A stretch of 64,000 bases of DNA from Actinomadura xylanilytica (GTDB lineage Bacteria; Actinomycetota; Actinomycetes; Streptosporangiales; Streptosporangiaceae): assembly GCF_030283145.1 (NCBI RefSeq), contig NZ_JASNWE010000001.1, positions 2,278,276 through 2,342,275 of the forward strand. The letters are read 5' to 3'. How positions within the stretch are numbered: the first letter of the stretch is position 1; every line of letters begins with the position of its first letter. Positions 53,561 through 62,773 of this stretch are shown piece by piece. The position numbers and the translations under genes were made by a program. Under the pieces are notes generated by a model. It searched no databases, was not told the origin of the DNA, and worked only from the letters and a program-made list of their open reading frames with translations.

Positions 53561-54529
53561 ATGAGTCACCCGGAACGGCTCAGCTCCTCGGGTGGCGAAC
53601 CGGTCAGCACGATCTCTGAGCCTCCTCGCATGAACGGGATGAGCAGCGAGTCGCTGGCCCAATTCGCCGCGCGCAACGGACTGAAGCAGAGCGCAGCCCG
53701 CCCCTCGCTGCGCATGTACATCACCCAGGTCTGGCAACGGCGCACCTTCATCTGGAACTTCGCGTCCGCCAAGACCTCCTCGATGTACACCAGCTCCCGC
53801 CTCGGGCAGCTCTGGCAGGTGCTGACACCGCTGCTGAACGTGGCGGTCTACTTCCTGATCTTCGGGCTGCTGCTGAGCACCAGCCGGGGGGTCAGCAACT
53901 TCATCCCGTTCCTGGTGACCGGGGTGTTCATCTTCACCTTCACCCAGCGTTCGGTGACGGCCGGTGCCAAGTCGGTCAGCAGCAACCTCTCGCTGATCAG
54001 GGCGCTGCACTTCCCGCGCGCCTCGCTGCCGTTCTCGTACGTGATCATCGAGTTGCAGCAGCTGCTGATCTCGATGGTGGTGCTGTTCGCCATCGTGCTC
54101 GGCTTCGGCGAGCCGCTCGGCTTCCAGTGGCTGCTGATCATCCCGACGCTGGCACTCCAGCTCGTCTTCAACATGGGGCTCAGCCTGGCGCTGGCCCGGG
54201 TCGGGGCCTTCACCCCCGACGTCCAGCAGCTGCTCCCGTTCGTGCTGCGGACCTGGCTCTACACCTCGGGCGTCATCTTCGCCATCCCCGAGGTGGCCAA
54301 GAAGATGCACAACCACCAGTGGCTGATCGAGATCCTCAAGGCCAATCCGGGCTCGATCTACATCGAGCTCGCCCGGACGTCGCTGATCAAGTCCTACCGC
54401 GGTGACCTGGCCGGATGGCACTGGAGCGACAATCATCTGTGGTGGTACGCGATCGCCTGGGCCGTGATCGCCTTCGTCGGGGGCTTCTGGTACTTCCACC
54501 GCGCGGAGGAGAGGTACGGCCGTGGCTAA
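53561..54529 (+). CDS. Polysaccharide ABC exporter permease, 322 aa
   Basis: ABC-2 type permease of the TagG/Wzm family with six membrane helices; SSRLGQLWQVLTPLLNVAVYFLIFGLLL is the family N-terminal signature. GVIFAIPEVAKK and NPGSIYIELARTSLI are also typical. It exports an undecaprenyl-linked glycan together with the ATPase encoded next, which overlaps its end by eight bases. The upstream glycan genes suggest the cargo (inference). Confidence 0.94.
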   Translation: MSHPERLSSSGGEPVSTISEPPRMNGMSSESLAQFAARNGLKQSAARPSLRMYITQVWQRRTFIWNFASAKTSSMYTSSRLGQLWQVLTPLLNVAVYFLIFGLLLSTSRGVSNFIPFLVTGVFIFTFTQRSVTAGAKSVSSNLSLIRALHFPRASLPFSYVIIELQQLLISMVVLFAIVLGFGEPLGFQWLLIIPTLALQLVFNMGLSLALARVGAFTPDVQQLLPFVLRTWLYTSGVIFAIPEVAKKMHNHQWLIEILKANPGSIYIELARTSLIKSYRGDLAGWHWSDNHLWWYAIAWAVIAFVGGFWYFHRAEERYGRG

Positions 54530-55340
54530 GGCGCTGAAGGAGAAGGCCACGGTGAACGACGCCCAGCCCGAGGTGGTGCTCGACCCCACCCGCGAGCCGA
54601 TCGTGGTCGTCGACGGCCTGCACATCGTCTACCGGGTGTACGGCGGCGGTGGCAACAAGGGCAGCGCGGCGACCGCGCTGATGCGCGTCGTCCGCCGCGA
54701 GGGCCGGCCGCAGATGAAGGAGGTCCACGCCGTCAAGGGCGTCTCCTTCGTCGCCTACCGCGGTGACGCGATCGGCGTCATCGGCACCAACGGCTCGGGC
54801 AAGTCGACGCTGCTGAAGGCCATCGCGGGGCTGCTCCCGCCCGCGCGCGGCGGCGTCTACACCGACGGGCAGCCGTCGCTGCTGGGCGTCAACGCCGCGC
54901 TGATGAAGGACCTGTCGGGGTCCCGCAACATCACCCTCGGCTGCCTGGCGATGGGCCTCAACATGGAGGAGACCCGGGCCCGCTACGAGGAGATCGTCAA
55001 GTTCGCCGACCTCAAGCCGGGCTTCATCGAGTATCCGATGAGCACCTACTCCTCCGGCATGGGCGCCCGGCTGCGGTTCGCGATCGCGGCGGCCCGCACC
55101 CACGACGTGATGCTCATCGACGAGGCGCTGGCCACCGGCGACGCCAAGTTCAAGCGGCGCAGCAAGGCCAAGATCGACGAGCTGCGCAAGGACGCCGGCG
55201 CGGTGTTCCTGGTCGCGCACAACCTGGACGTGATCGAGGAGACCTGCAACCGGGTCATCTGGCTCGACGAGGGCCGGATCCATATGGACGGCGACCCCGA
55301 CGAGGTCATCGCCGCCTACACCGAGGCGTCCGGCAAGTAG
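54522..55340 (+). CDS. Polysaccharide ABC exporter ATPase, 272 aa
   Basis: TagH/Wzt-type ATP-binding protein: Walker A GTNGSGKS near residues 88-95, signature YSSGMGARLRFAIA (in place of LSGGQ), and Walker B VMLIDEALATGD. It has no C-terminal carbohydrate-binding extension, so glycan selection would be by the permease. An N-terminal ~25-residue extension precedes the domain. The GTG start overlaps the permease gene. Confidence 0.94.
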   Translation: MAKALKEKATVNDAQPEVVLDPTREPIVVVDGLHIVYRVYGGGGNKGSAATALMRVVRREGRPQMKEVHAVKGVSFVAYRGDAIGVIGTNGSGKSTLLKAIAGLLPPARGGVYTDGQPSLLGVNAALMKDLSGSRNITLGCLAMGLNMEETRARYEEIVKFADLKPGFIEYPMSTYSSGMGARLRFAIAAARTHDVMLIDEALATGDAKFKRRSKAKIDELRKDAGAVFLVAHNLDVIEETCNRVIWLDEGRIHMDGDPDEVIAAYTEASGK

Positions 55341-55433
55341 CCGGGCGCGGCGGCCGGCCCTGGGGCCCCTGAGGGGCGGGCGACCCCTGATAGGTATGGG
55401 GAGACCAACCGCACCGAACATCGAGGAGTCGTC

Positions 55434-55955
55434 ATGACCGGCCGGCCGCCACTTCCGCACGAGTTCCTGCCCGAGGTCCCCTCGTTCACCCTGAAGAGCG
55501 ACGACATCGCCGAGGGGCGGACGCTCGGCGACCCGCAGGTGTTCGACGACTGGGGGTTCAGCGGCGGCAACCGGTCCCCGCACCTGCGCTGGTCGGGGTT
55601 CCCCGCCGGGACCAGGAGCTTCGCGGTGACCTGCTTCGACCCCGACGCGCCCACCGGCAGCGGGTTCTGGCACTGGTCGCTGTTCGACGTCCCGGCCGGG
55701 GTGACCGAGCTGCCCACCGGCGCCGGCACCGCCGACACCAAGGTCGGCGTGCACGCCCGCACCGACTACGGCACCAAGGCGTACGGCGGCGCCGCCCCGC
55801 CGCCCGGCGAGCCGCACCGGTACGTGTTCACCGTGCACGCCCTCGACGTCGACTCGCTCGGCGTCGACTCCGACACCTCGCCGGCCGTGGTGGGCTTCAA
55901 CATCACCGCGCACACGCTGGCGCGCGCGTCGATCGTCCCCGTCTACGGGTCCTGA
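55434..55955 (+). CDS. YbhB/YbcL family PEBP-like protein, 173 aa
   Basis: The PEBP signature is complete: [51 protein letters not shown], with the DPDAP and GFWHW ligand-pocket residues. GAGGAG precedes the ATG. Such proteins are cytosolic, bind anionic ligands and are of unsettled function in bacteria. Confidence 0.94.
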   Translation: MTGRPPLPHEFLPEVPSFTLKSDDIAEGRTLGDPQVFDDWGFSGGNRSPHLRWSGFPAGTRSFAVTCFDPDAPTGSGFWHWSLFDVPAGVTELPTGAGTADTKVGVHARTDYGTKAYGGAAPPPGEPHRYVFTVHALDVDSLGVDSDTSPAVVGFNITAHTLARASIVPVYGS

Positions 55956-55980
55956 CCGCCCGCTGATCCTCACGTTCCCC

Positions 55981-56011
55981 CTGGGGCCGTCCGTACCGCG
56001 GGCGGCCCCAG
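55981..56011. terminator. Hairpin after the PEBP gene
   Basis: A 9-bp stem (CTGGGGCCG/CGGCCCCAG) with a 13-base loop lies 26 bases after the stop, followed by CCCTTTG. Confidence 0.6.
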
Positions 56012-56081
56012 CCCTTTGCCCACGGACGTAGGGGGTGCTGTGATCGCTCTCTATGGGGGCGCCCTTGGGGTGAGGGGGCGG

Positions 56082-56285
56082 TCAGCGCGGGTCGCCGCGC
56101 CCGGCCCGGGCCAGGAGGTCGGCGAAGGCGGCCCGCGAGAGGGCCAGCGTCCCGTCCGCCGGGGCCTTGGAGTCGCGCATGGCGACCAGGCCGCCCAGCG
56201 CCGCCACCTCGACGCACTGGCCGCTGCCGCTGCTCCGGGAGCTCTTCCGCCACTGGACGCCGGGCAGGTCATGGGGGGTGCTCAT
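56082..56285 (-). CDS. Orphan DUF397 domain protein, 67 aa
   Basis: VQWRKSSRSSGSGQCVEVAALGG and VAMRDSKAPADGTL are DUF397 motifs. The ATG at 56285 has GGAAGAG upstream; an in-frame start at 56327 has less support. Unlike the pair at 17141-18288, no XRE/DUF5753 regulator is adjacent, though a HATPase anti-sigma gene is divergent from it, as in the other locus. Confidence 0.9.
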   Translation of the reverse strand: MSTPHDLPGVQWRKSSRSSGSGQCVEVAALGGLVAMRDSKAPADGTLALSRAAFADLLARAGRGDPR

Positions 56286-56502
56286 GTCGCCACTCTTCCT
56301 GTCTAGGTCTCGCCCGAAGCCTGCCATGGTGACGGTACGAAATCAGGCGATCGCACAAGGTTCATCCCTGGCCAAGCCCTGACATGCGATCGGCGCCGGT
56401 GGCATTTGTCCTGCTCACTGGGGCACGTACTGACTTACGAGGACATTGAGCCCTCTGCACCGGACGGGAGGCGGTGGTGATGATCATGGAGGCGAGGCCG
56501 TC

Positions 56503-56889
56503 ATGACCGTCCAGGCCATGCTCGGCTCGGTGACGCTGCCGGGCGCGCCCGAGAGCGTCGGGCACGCGCGGCGGTTCGCGCTGGACGTGCTCGACTCCGA
56601 CGCACGGGCCGACACCGCCGAGCTGCTGGTATCGGAGGCGTGCACCAACAGCGTGCGGCACTCCCGGTCGCGCTTCGGCGGGACGATCACGCTGACGCTG
56701 CACGAGGCGGAGGGGGTGCTGCGGTGCGAGGTGGTCGACGACGGCGCCGCGACCCGGCCGGTCGCGCGCACCGGCGACGAGCTGCGCGAGCACGGCTACG
56801 GGGTGATGCTGATCGAGACCCTGGCCGACCGGTTCGGCCACTTCATGGGGGACGAGGGCCGGCTGCACACCTGGTTCGAGCTCGGCTGA
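56503..56889 (+). CDS. HATPase_c anti-sigma-type ATP-binding protein, 128 aa
   Basis: Single-domain RsbW-like kinase: VSEACTNSVRHS is the N-box, VVDDG the G1-box, and EHGYGVMLIETLADRFG the G2 region. GAGG lies five bases before the ATG at 56503; an in-frame start at 56446 lacks this. It is compact, without the insertion seen in the 18512 protein. Divergent from DUF397 and convergent with kamA. Confidence 0.92.
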   Translation: MTVQAMLGSVTLPGAPESVGHARRFALDVLDSDARADTAELLVSEACTNSVRHSRSRFGGTITLTLHEAEGVLRCEVVDDGAATRPVARTGDELREHGYGVMLIETLADRFGHFMGDEGRLHTWFELG

Positions 56890-56897
56890 GGATGCAG

Positions 56898-56924
56898 CGT
56901 GCCGCCCGCCTTCCGGGCGGCACG
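56898..56924. terminator. 11-bp perfect hairpin between HATPase and kamA genes
   Basis: CGTGCCGCCCG pairs perfectly with CGGGCGGCACG across a five-base loop, nine bases after the HATPase stop. It may work in both directions. Confidence 0.75.
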
Positions 56925-56970
56925 CCACATCCTTAACGCGAGGTGATGGCCGAGACCGGGGCGGCCGGGG

Positions 56971-58287
<1,317 letters not shown>

Positions 58288-58659
58288 GTGTTGGTACTCC
58301 TTGAATCAGCGGGGGACGTACCGGGGGGCACGCCATCACGGACAGTGATCACTATGGCCCAGGTCACTCTATTGAAGCGCCCGGTCGACGGCCATGTGAC
58401 ACAGATACCCACCTAAGCGTACAAAGATGCTGGTCAACACCGAACAAGACATTTCATTCTTATCCAGATTAAGTGGGATCCGCCCCACGTGCAGTGACTA
58501 CCTGAGGTAAAGGGCGCCCCCGGTGCCGTGCCTATGCTGGGTGGGGAAATACTGAGCGGGGACAGCACCGGGGCGATCACGGGGACCACGGGGGGTGGAC
58601 GCCGGTAACGCCCAGTGGAAGCGGGGGGTCGTCCCCCCGAGGATCCGGAGGGGGTCCGA
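58288..58659. other. Divergent promoter region of kamA and the DUF998 operon
   Basis: No gene was found in these 372 bases. They are less GC-rich than the surroundings around 58420-58480. A perfect 10-bp palindrome, AGTGATCACT, lies at 58344-58353, 57 bases upstream of the kamA start, and may be an operator. No riboswitch fold was recognised. Confidence 0.5.
58344..58353. promoter_or_regulatory. Possible operator upstream of kamA
   Basis: AGTGATCACT is a perfect palindrome in the kamA leader. It is short, and its role is a guess from position. Confidence 0.25.
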
Positions 58660-59427
58660 GTGGGCACGCGGCCACACGAGGTGGGCACGCGGTCACCGGC
58701 CGGCCGGCCGGGCGCGGTCCCGGGGTTCGCGATCGTCCTGAACGGGGTGGCGGCGGTGGCCTACGCCACGTTCTTCCTGGAACACCTGCTGAGCCCCGAC
58801 CTCGACGTCATCAACGGCTACGTCAGCGAGCTGTCGGCCGTCGACCAGCCCTACGACGCCCTCTACAGCGGCGGCGACTTCGTCACCGGCCTGCTGATCA
58901 TCATCGTCGCGGCCACCTGCCTGCTGACGCTGCGGCGCAGGCCGTGGGCCACCGCCGGCTGGACGCTGCTGATGCTGTTCGGCGTCTGCGCCATCGGCGA
59001 CGCGGTGTTCCCGCTCGACTGCGCGCCCAGCCTGGAGAGCCGCTGCGCGCTGCTCGAACGGTCGGAGAACGTCTCGTTCTCCCACGAGTTCCACTCGGTC
59101 ACCAGCAGCGCGGTGGTGATGTTCGGGGTGGCCTCGCTGTTCACCCTGTCGATCGCCGCCCACCGGTACGGCTGGTGGCCGTTCCTGGCCCGCTGGGGCT
59201 GGGTGCTGGCCGCGCTGGAGTCGGCCGCCGGGCTCGCCACCCTGCTGGCGATGCTGCTCGGCCAGTGGCTGGGGATCATCCAGCGCATCCAGATCGGCAT
59301 CCTGTGCCTGGGCCTGCTCGTCATCGGCTGGGCGCTGTACACCGACTGGCGTGCCGCGCGGAGCGACCGGCGGCGGCCGGGCGCCGAGCCCGGCACCGGC
59401 CACGAGCGAGAAGAGGCGACGCCATGA
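58660..59427 (+). CDS. DUF998 integral membrane protein, 255 aa
   Basis: About six membrane helices with the DUF998 pattern (ISPDLDV-like SPDLDVINGYVSEL, then HEFHSVTSSAVVM). The GTG at 58660 follows GGAGGGGG. Its end overlaps the hydrolase gene by four bases (ATGA), so the two are translationally coupled. Function unknown. Confidence 0.88.
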   Translation: MGTRPHEVGTRSPAGRPGAVPGFAIVLNGVAAVAYATFFLEHLLSPDLDVINGYVSELSAVDQPYDALYSGGDFVTGLLIIIVAATCLLTLRRRPWATAGWTLLMLFGVCAIGDAVFPLDCAPSLESRCALLERSENVSFSHEFHSVTSSAVVMFGVASLFTLSIAAHRYGWWPFLARWGWVLAALESAAGLATLLAMLLGQWLGIIQRIQIGILCLGLLVIGWALYTDWRAARSDRRRPGAEPGTGHEREEATP

Positions 59428-60371
59428 GCCCCCAGGCCGGCACGGTCGTGGACGCCGGCGGCGAACGGGTGCACGTGGTCGAGACCGGCCCCCCGGGCGG
59501 TCCCCCGCTGCTGCTGAGCTCCGGGCTCGGCGGCGCGTGGTTCGACTGGCGCCCCAGCGCGGACCTGCTGGACGGCGCCCACCGGGTGGCCGTCTTCGAC
59601 CGGCCGGGGCTGGGGCTGAGCCCGGCCGGCCGCGCGGCGCCCAGTCTGCGCCGCGAGACCGCGATCCTGGCCGGGCTCGCCGAGCGGGCGGGCGGCCGGG
59701 TCGTGGTGGTCGCGCACTCGCTGGCGGGCTTTCACGCCGAGGCGTTCGCGCGGCAGTGGCCCGACCTGGTGCGGGGCCTGGTGCTGGTCGATCCCAGCTA
59801 CGAGCGCGATCCGTCCGGCGGGGCCTGGCGGCCCCGGTTCAGCCGGGTCGCCACCCACCCGGCGGCCCCGCGCGTCCAGGCGCCGCCGCGGGTCTCCGCC
59901 GCGGCCGTCCCGGCCACCCGGGCGCTGGGCGCGGTGGTCGGGGCGACCCGGATCCCCTGGCTCGCCGCCCCCGCCGGGCGGCGGCTGGCCATGCGGTTCC
60001 TGACCCGTCGCAGGGTGCCCGTCCCCGATGGCGAAGTGCGCGCGGTGTACGGGCGCGGCACGGTGCTCGGCGGGATCCTCGCCGAGGAGCTGGCCTACCG
60101 TGAGATGGCCGCCGACCTCGCCGCACTGCGCGTCCGGCTGCCGTTCCCGCCGGTCCCGCTGGTGGTGCTGACGGCGCTCGGGGACGTGAAGGACCCCGCC
60201 AAGGCGCGCGAGTGGGCCGAGGGCCATCGGACGCTCGCGGAGATGAGCCCCTACGGCAGGCAGGTCGAGCTGCCCACCGAGCTGCATCTGCTGCATGTCG
60301 ACCGTCCGGACGTCGTGGCCGAGGCCGTCGCCGAGGTGCTGGGACGCGGCGAGGCCGGGGAGGAGGGATGA
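59424..60371 (+). CDS. Alpha/beta hydrolase, 315 aa
   Basis: The fold is clear: LLLSSGLGGAWFDWRP, FDRPGLGLS, and the nucleophile elbow VVVAHSLAGFHAEAF, with Ser in H-S-L-A-G (Gly replaced by Ala at the first position). A terminal His in LHLLHVDRPDVV likely completes the triad. Coupled by ATGA overlaps to both neighbours. Substrate unknown; coupling to a lipoprotein suggests an envelope-related role. Confidence 0.9.
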   Translation: MSPQAGTVVDAGGERVHVVETGPPGGPPLLLSSGLGGAWFDWRPSADLLDGAHRVAVFDRPGLGLSPAGRAAPSLRRETAILAGLAERAGGRVVVVAHSLAGFHAEAFARQWPDLVRGLVLVDPSYERDPSGGAWRPRFSRVATHPAAPRVQAPPRVSAAAVPATRALGAVVGATRIPWLAAPAGRRLAMRFLTRRRVPVPDGEVRAVYGRGTVLGGILAEELAYREMAADLAALRVRLPFPPVPLVVLTALGDVKDPAKAREWAEGHRTLAEMSPYGRQVELPTELHLLHVDRPDVVAEAVAEVLGRGEAGEEG

Positions 60372-60733
60372 AGCGGGTCCCCGCGGTGCTGCTGGCCGCG
60401 CTGCTCGTCCTGTCCCTGTCGGGCTGCAAGGTGATGAAGCGCATCTCCGACGGCGCCTATGAGAACGCCGTGGCCGACGGGTCCGCCACGCTGTTGGGCG
60501 ACCGCGGCGTCCGGCTGAAGGCGCGGCCGATGTGCAGGATGCCCGACACCCGTTCCGACGCGCTGCTGCGGGTGCACTGCACGGCCCGGACGACCGCCGG
60601 CGTCCCGGTCGTGGTGACCGGCACCGCCACCGATGCTGACACCGAGCACCCGCAGGAGGTGTACATCGTCACCGTCGGAGGGCGCGAGGCGCTGCGCACG
60701 CACTGCCTCGGCCCCGGCTGCCGACCTTCCTGA
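60368..60733 (+). CDS. Small lipoprotein, 121 aa
   Basis: Signal peptide with lipobox LSLSGC (Cys20). The mature part has four further Cys (MCRMP, VHCTA, THCLGPGC). GGAGG precedes the ATG, which overlaps the hydrolase stop. The pattern C-x-MP, then C-T-x, then VGGRE and a final C-L-x-x-x-C is shared with the next gene product, so the two are diverged paralogues. Function unknown. Confidence 0.85.
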   Translation: MKRVPAVLLAALLVLSLSGCKVMKRISDGAYENAVADGSATLLGDRGVRLKARPMCRMPDTRSDALLRVHCTARTTAGVPVVVTGTATDADTEHPQEVYIVTVGGREALRTHCLGPGCRPS

Positions 60734-60814
60734 ACAGGTAACGACATGGTTCGCACCGGGTAAAACTCGCGCGCGGCGCGCTTGACCGGGCCCGGCCCGG
60801 GTGACGTTACCGCT

Positions 60815-61219
60815 GTGAAGATCACCCGTGTGAAGGCCCTGATCATGGGCGGTGCCACCGTGCTCGTGCTCGCGGTGGGCGCCGCCCTGGCCTATGTGAC
60901 GCTCATCGACACCACCGAGCTGCGCTACAAGACGCAGACGGCCCTGCGCGGCGGGCTGCCGGACGCCGCCGCCGCCGAGCTGCGCGCCCGCGGCGTCACC
61001 CTGACGGGTCCGCTGAGCTGCCGGGACATGCCGGGCTGGACCAAGCGCAAGATGCGCGCCATGTGCACCGGCACCGCCTCCGACAAGCGGCAGGTGCAGG
61101 TCATCGGCAGCGGTGAGGACGAGACGAAGGCCAACTACTACACGATCCTCGTCGGCGGGCGCCCCATGGTCGAGAACGCGACCTGCCTGGCCGCCGACTG
61201 CCACAAGAAGAAGAACTGA
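60815..61219 (+). CDS. Membrane-anchored paralogue of the preceding lipoprotein, 134 aa
   Basis: An N-terminal transmembrane helix (about residues 7-28) replaces the lipobox. The outer domain has LRARGVTLTGPLSCRDMPGW, MCTGTASDK, ILVGGRPMVENATCLAADC, aligning with the lipoprotein at 60368 including all four Cys. The start is GTG 60815, without an obvious ribosome site; a start at 60782 is possible. The 81-base gap has its own GC-rich palindromic stretch, so it may be separately transcribed. Confidence 0.82.
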   Translation: MKITRVKALIMGGATVLVLAVGAALAYVTLIDTTELRYKTQTALRGGLPDAAAAELRARGVTLTGPLSCRDMPGWTKRKMRAMCTGTASDKRQVQVIGSGEDETKANYYTILVGGRPMVENATCLAADCHKKKN

Positions 61220-61229
61220 GGTCCGATCC

Positions 61230-61262
61230 CGGCCGCGGAGTGAGCACCGTCACTCTCGGCCG
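61230..61262. terminator. Hairpin before plsX
   Basis: Two stacked stems (CGGCCG/CGGCCG and GAGTGA/TCACTC) with a six-base loop lie 10 bases after the stop of the preceding gene. Confidence 0.55.
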
Positions 61263-61354
61263 CCGCCGTCCAGGGCGGTGAAAGAACGTCCTACGATGCG
61301 ATGAGCTGCGTTCTTGCGGCGCACCCGCGTACTTTCACCCCACCTGGAGCGGCC

Positions 61355-62737
61355 ATGACCGGCAATGGCGAGCCGTCGCGCTCCGCCACGGCCCGTCCCG
61401 CGGCGGCCCGTCCGCTGCCGGTCGCGGTGGACACGATGGGCGGCGACCACGCGCCCGAGGAGATCATCGCGGGGGCGGTCGCGGCGGTCCGCGAGCACGG
61501 CGTCCGCGCGGTCCTGGTGGGGCAGGCGCCGCGGATCCGGCGCGAGCTCGACCGGCACGGCATCGTCGGTGAGATCCCGATCGTGCACGCCGACGAGGCC
61601 CTCGACATGGGCGAGGGCGCCCTGGCGAGCTGGCGCAAGCCGCGCTCGTCCATCGCGATCGCCTGCCACCTGGTCAAGCAGGGCCGGGCGGCGGCGCTGG
61701 TGTCGGCGGGCAGCACCGCCGGGGTGGTGGCCACCTCGCGGCTGCGGCTGAAGGGCCAGCAGGGCGTGCTGCGGCCCGCGATCGCGGTGACGCTGCCGAC
61801 CCGGCCCCGACCGACGGTGCTGCTCGACGCCGGCGCCACGGCCGACGTCAAGCCCGAGACGCTCGTGCAGTTCGCCGCGCTCGGCACCGCGTACGCGCAG
61901 ATCCGGCTGGGCCTGGAGCGGCCCCGGGTCGGGCTGCTCAGCATCGGCGCCGAGCCCGCCAAGGGCGACAAGGTGACCAAGCGCGCCCACGAGCTGCTGG
62001 CCGGGGGGCACCACGGGATCGAGTTCACCGGCAACGTGGAGGGCCACGACCTGCTGGCCGGCACGGTCGACGTCGTGGTGACCGACGGGTTCACCGGCAA
62101 CGTCGCGCTCAAGACGATGGAGGGCACCATCGCGATGGCCTTCACCGAGATCAGGTCGGCGATGACCGGCAGCCGGACGGCCAAGGTCGGCGCGCTGCTC
62201 CAGCGCCGCCGCCTCCAGGAGCTCAAGGACCGGCTCGACTCCGACACCTACGGCGGCGGGGTGCTGCTCGGGCTGAACGGCACCGTGGTCATCGCGCACG
62301 GCGCGTCCCGGGCCCGCGCGATCACCTCGGCCTGCCTGCTCGCCCACGAGCTGGCCGCCGGACGCATCGTCGAGCGCATCCGCGAGCAGGTGGCCGCCAC
62401 CCGCACATCCCGCTTCGGCCGCTGGACGCACGGCGACCGCGACGCCGCCGACAAGCCCGCCGACAGGCCCGCTGAGAAGGCCGCCGAGAAGGTGTCCGGC
62501 AAGCCGTCCGACGGGACGGCCGAGAGGGCACCCGAGAGGCCCGCTGAGAAGACACCCGAGACGGAGCCGGCCAGAGACCCCGAGACGCCCGCCGAGGGCC
62601 GGGCGGCGATCGAGGCGGCTCAGGAGTCCCCGGAGGGTCCCGGCGCGCCGTCAGGTCCCGACCTCGCGCCCGTCGTCCCCCCTGCGGCCCCTCCCCCGGA
62701 CGCTCCGCCGCCCGCGCCGGAGACCGGTCCCCGGTAG
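61355..62737 (+). CDS. plsX: Phosphate acyltransferase PlsX with long charged tail, 460 aa
   Basis: PlsX makes acyl-phosphate from acyl-ACP for phospholipid synthesis. VAVDTMGGDHAPEEIIAGA, VSAGSTAGVVATSRLRL, VLLDAGATADVKPETLVQFA and EGTIAMAFTEI are diagnostic. The catalytic part ends near residue 350; the remaining ~110 residues are Lys/Glu/Pro/Ala repeats (DKPADRPAEKAAEK) and then Pro-rich, predicted disordered, and absent from ordinary PlsX. TGGAG lies near the ATG at 61355. No fatty acid genes flank it, so it may be a second copy. Confidence 0.93.
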   Translation: MTGNGEPSRSATARPAAARPLPVAVDTMGGDHAPEEIIAGAVAAVREHGVRAVLVGQAPRIRRELDRHGIVGEIPIVHADEALDMGEGALASWRKPRSSIAIACHLVKQGRAAALVSAGSTAGVVATSRLRLKGQQGVLRPAIAVTLPTRPRPTVLLDAGATADVKPETLVQFAALGTAYAQIRLGLERPRVGLLSIGAEPAKGDKVTKRAHELLAGGHHGIEFTGNVEGHDLLAGTVDVVVTDGFTGNVALKTMEGTIAMAFTEIRSAMTGSRTAKVGALLQRRRLQELKDRLDSDTYGGGVLLGLNGTVVIAHGASRARAITSACLLAHELAAGRIVERIREQVAATRTSRFGRWTHGDRDAADKPADRPAEKAAEKVSGKPSDGTAERAPERPAEKTPETEPARDPETPAEGRAAIEAAQESPEGPGAPSGPDLAPVVPPAAPPPDAPPPAPETGPR

Positions 62738-62773
62738 GCGGCGGGCCGGGATTGCCCTTAGCGATCATGGGGA

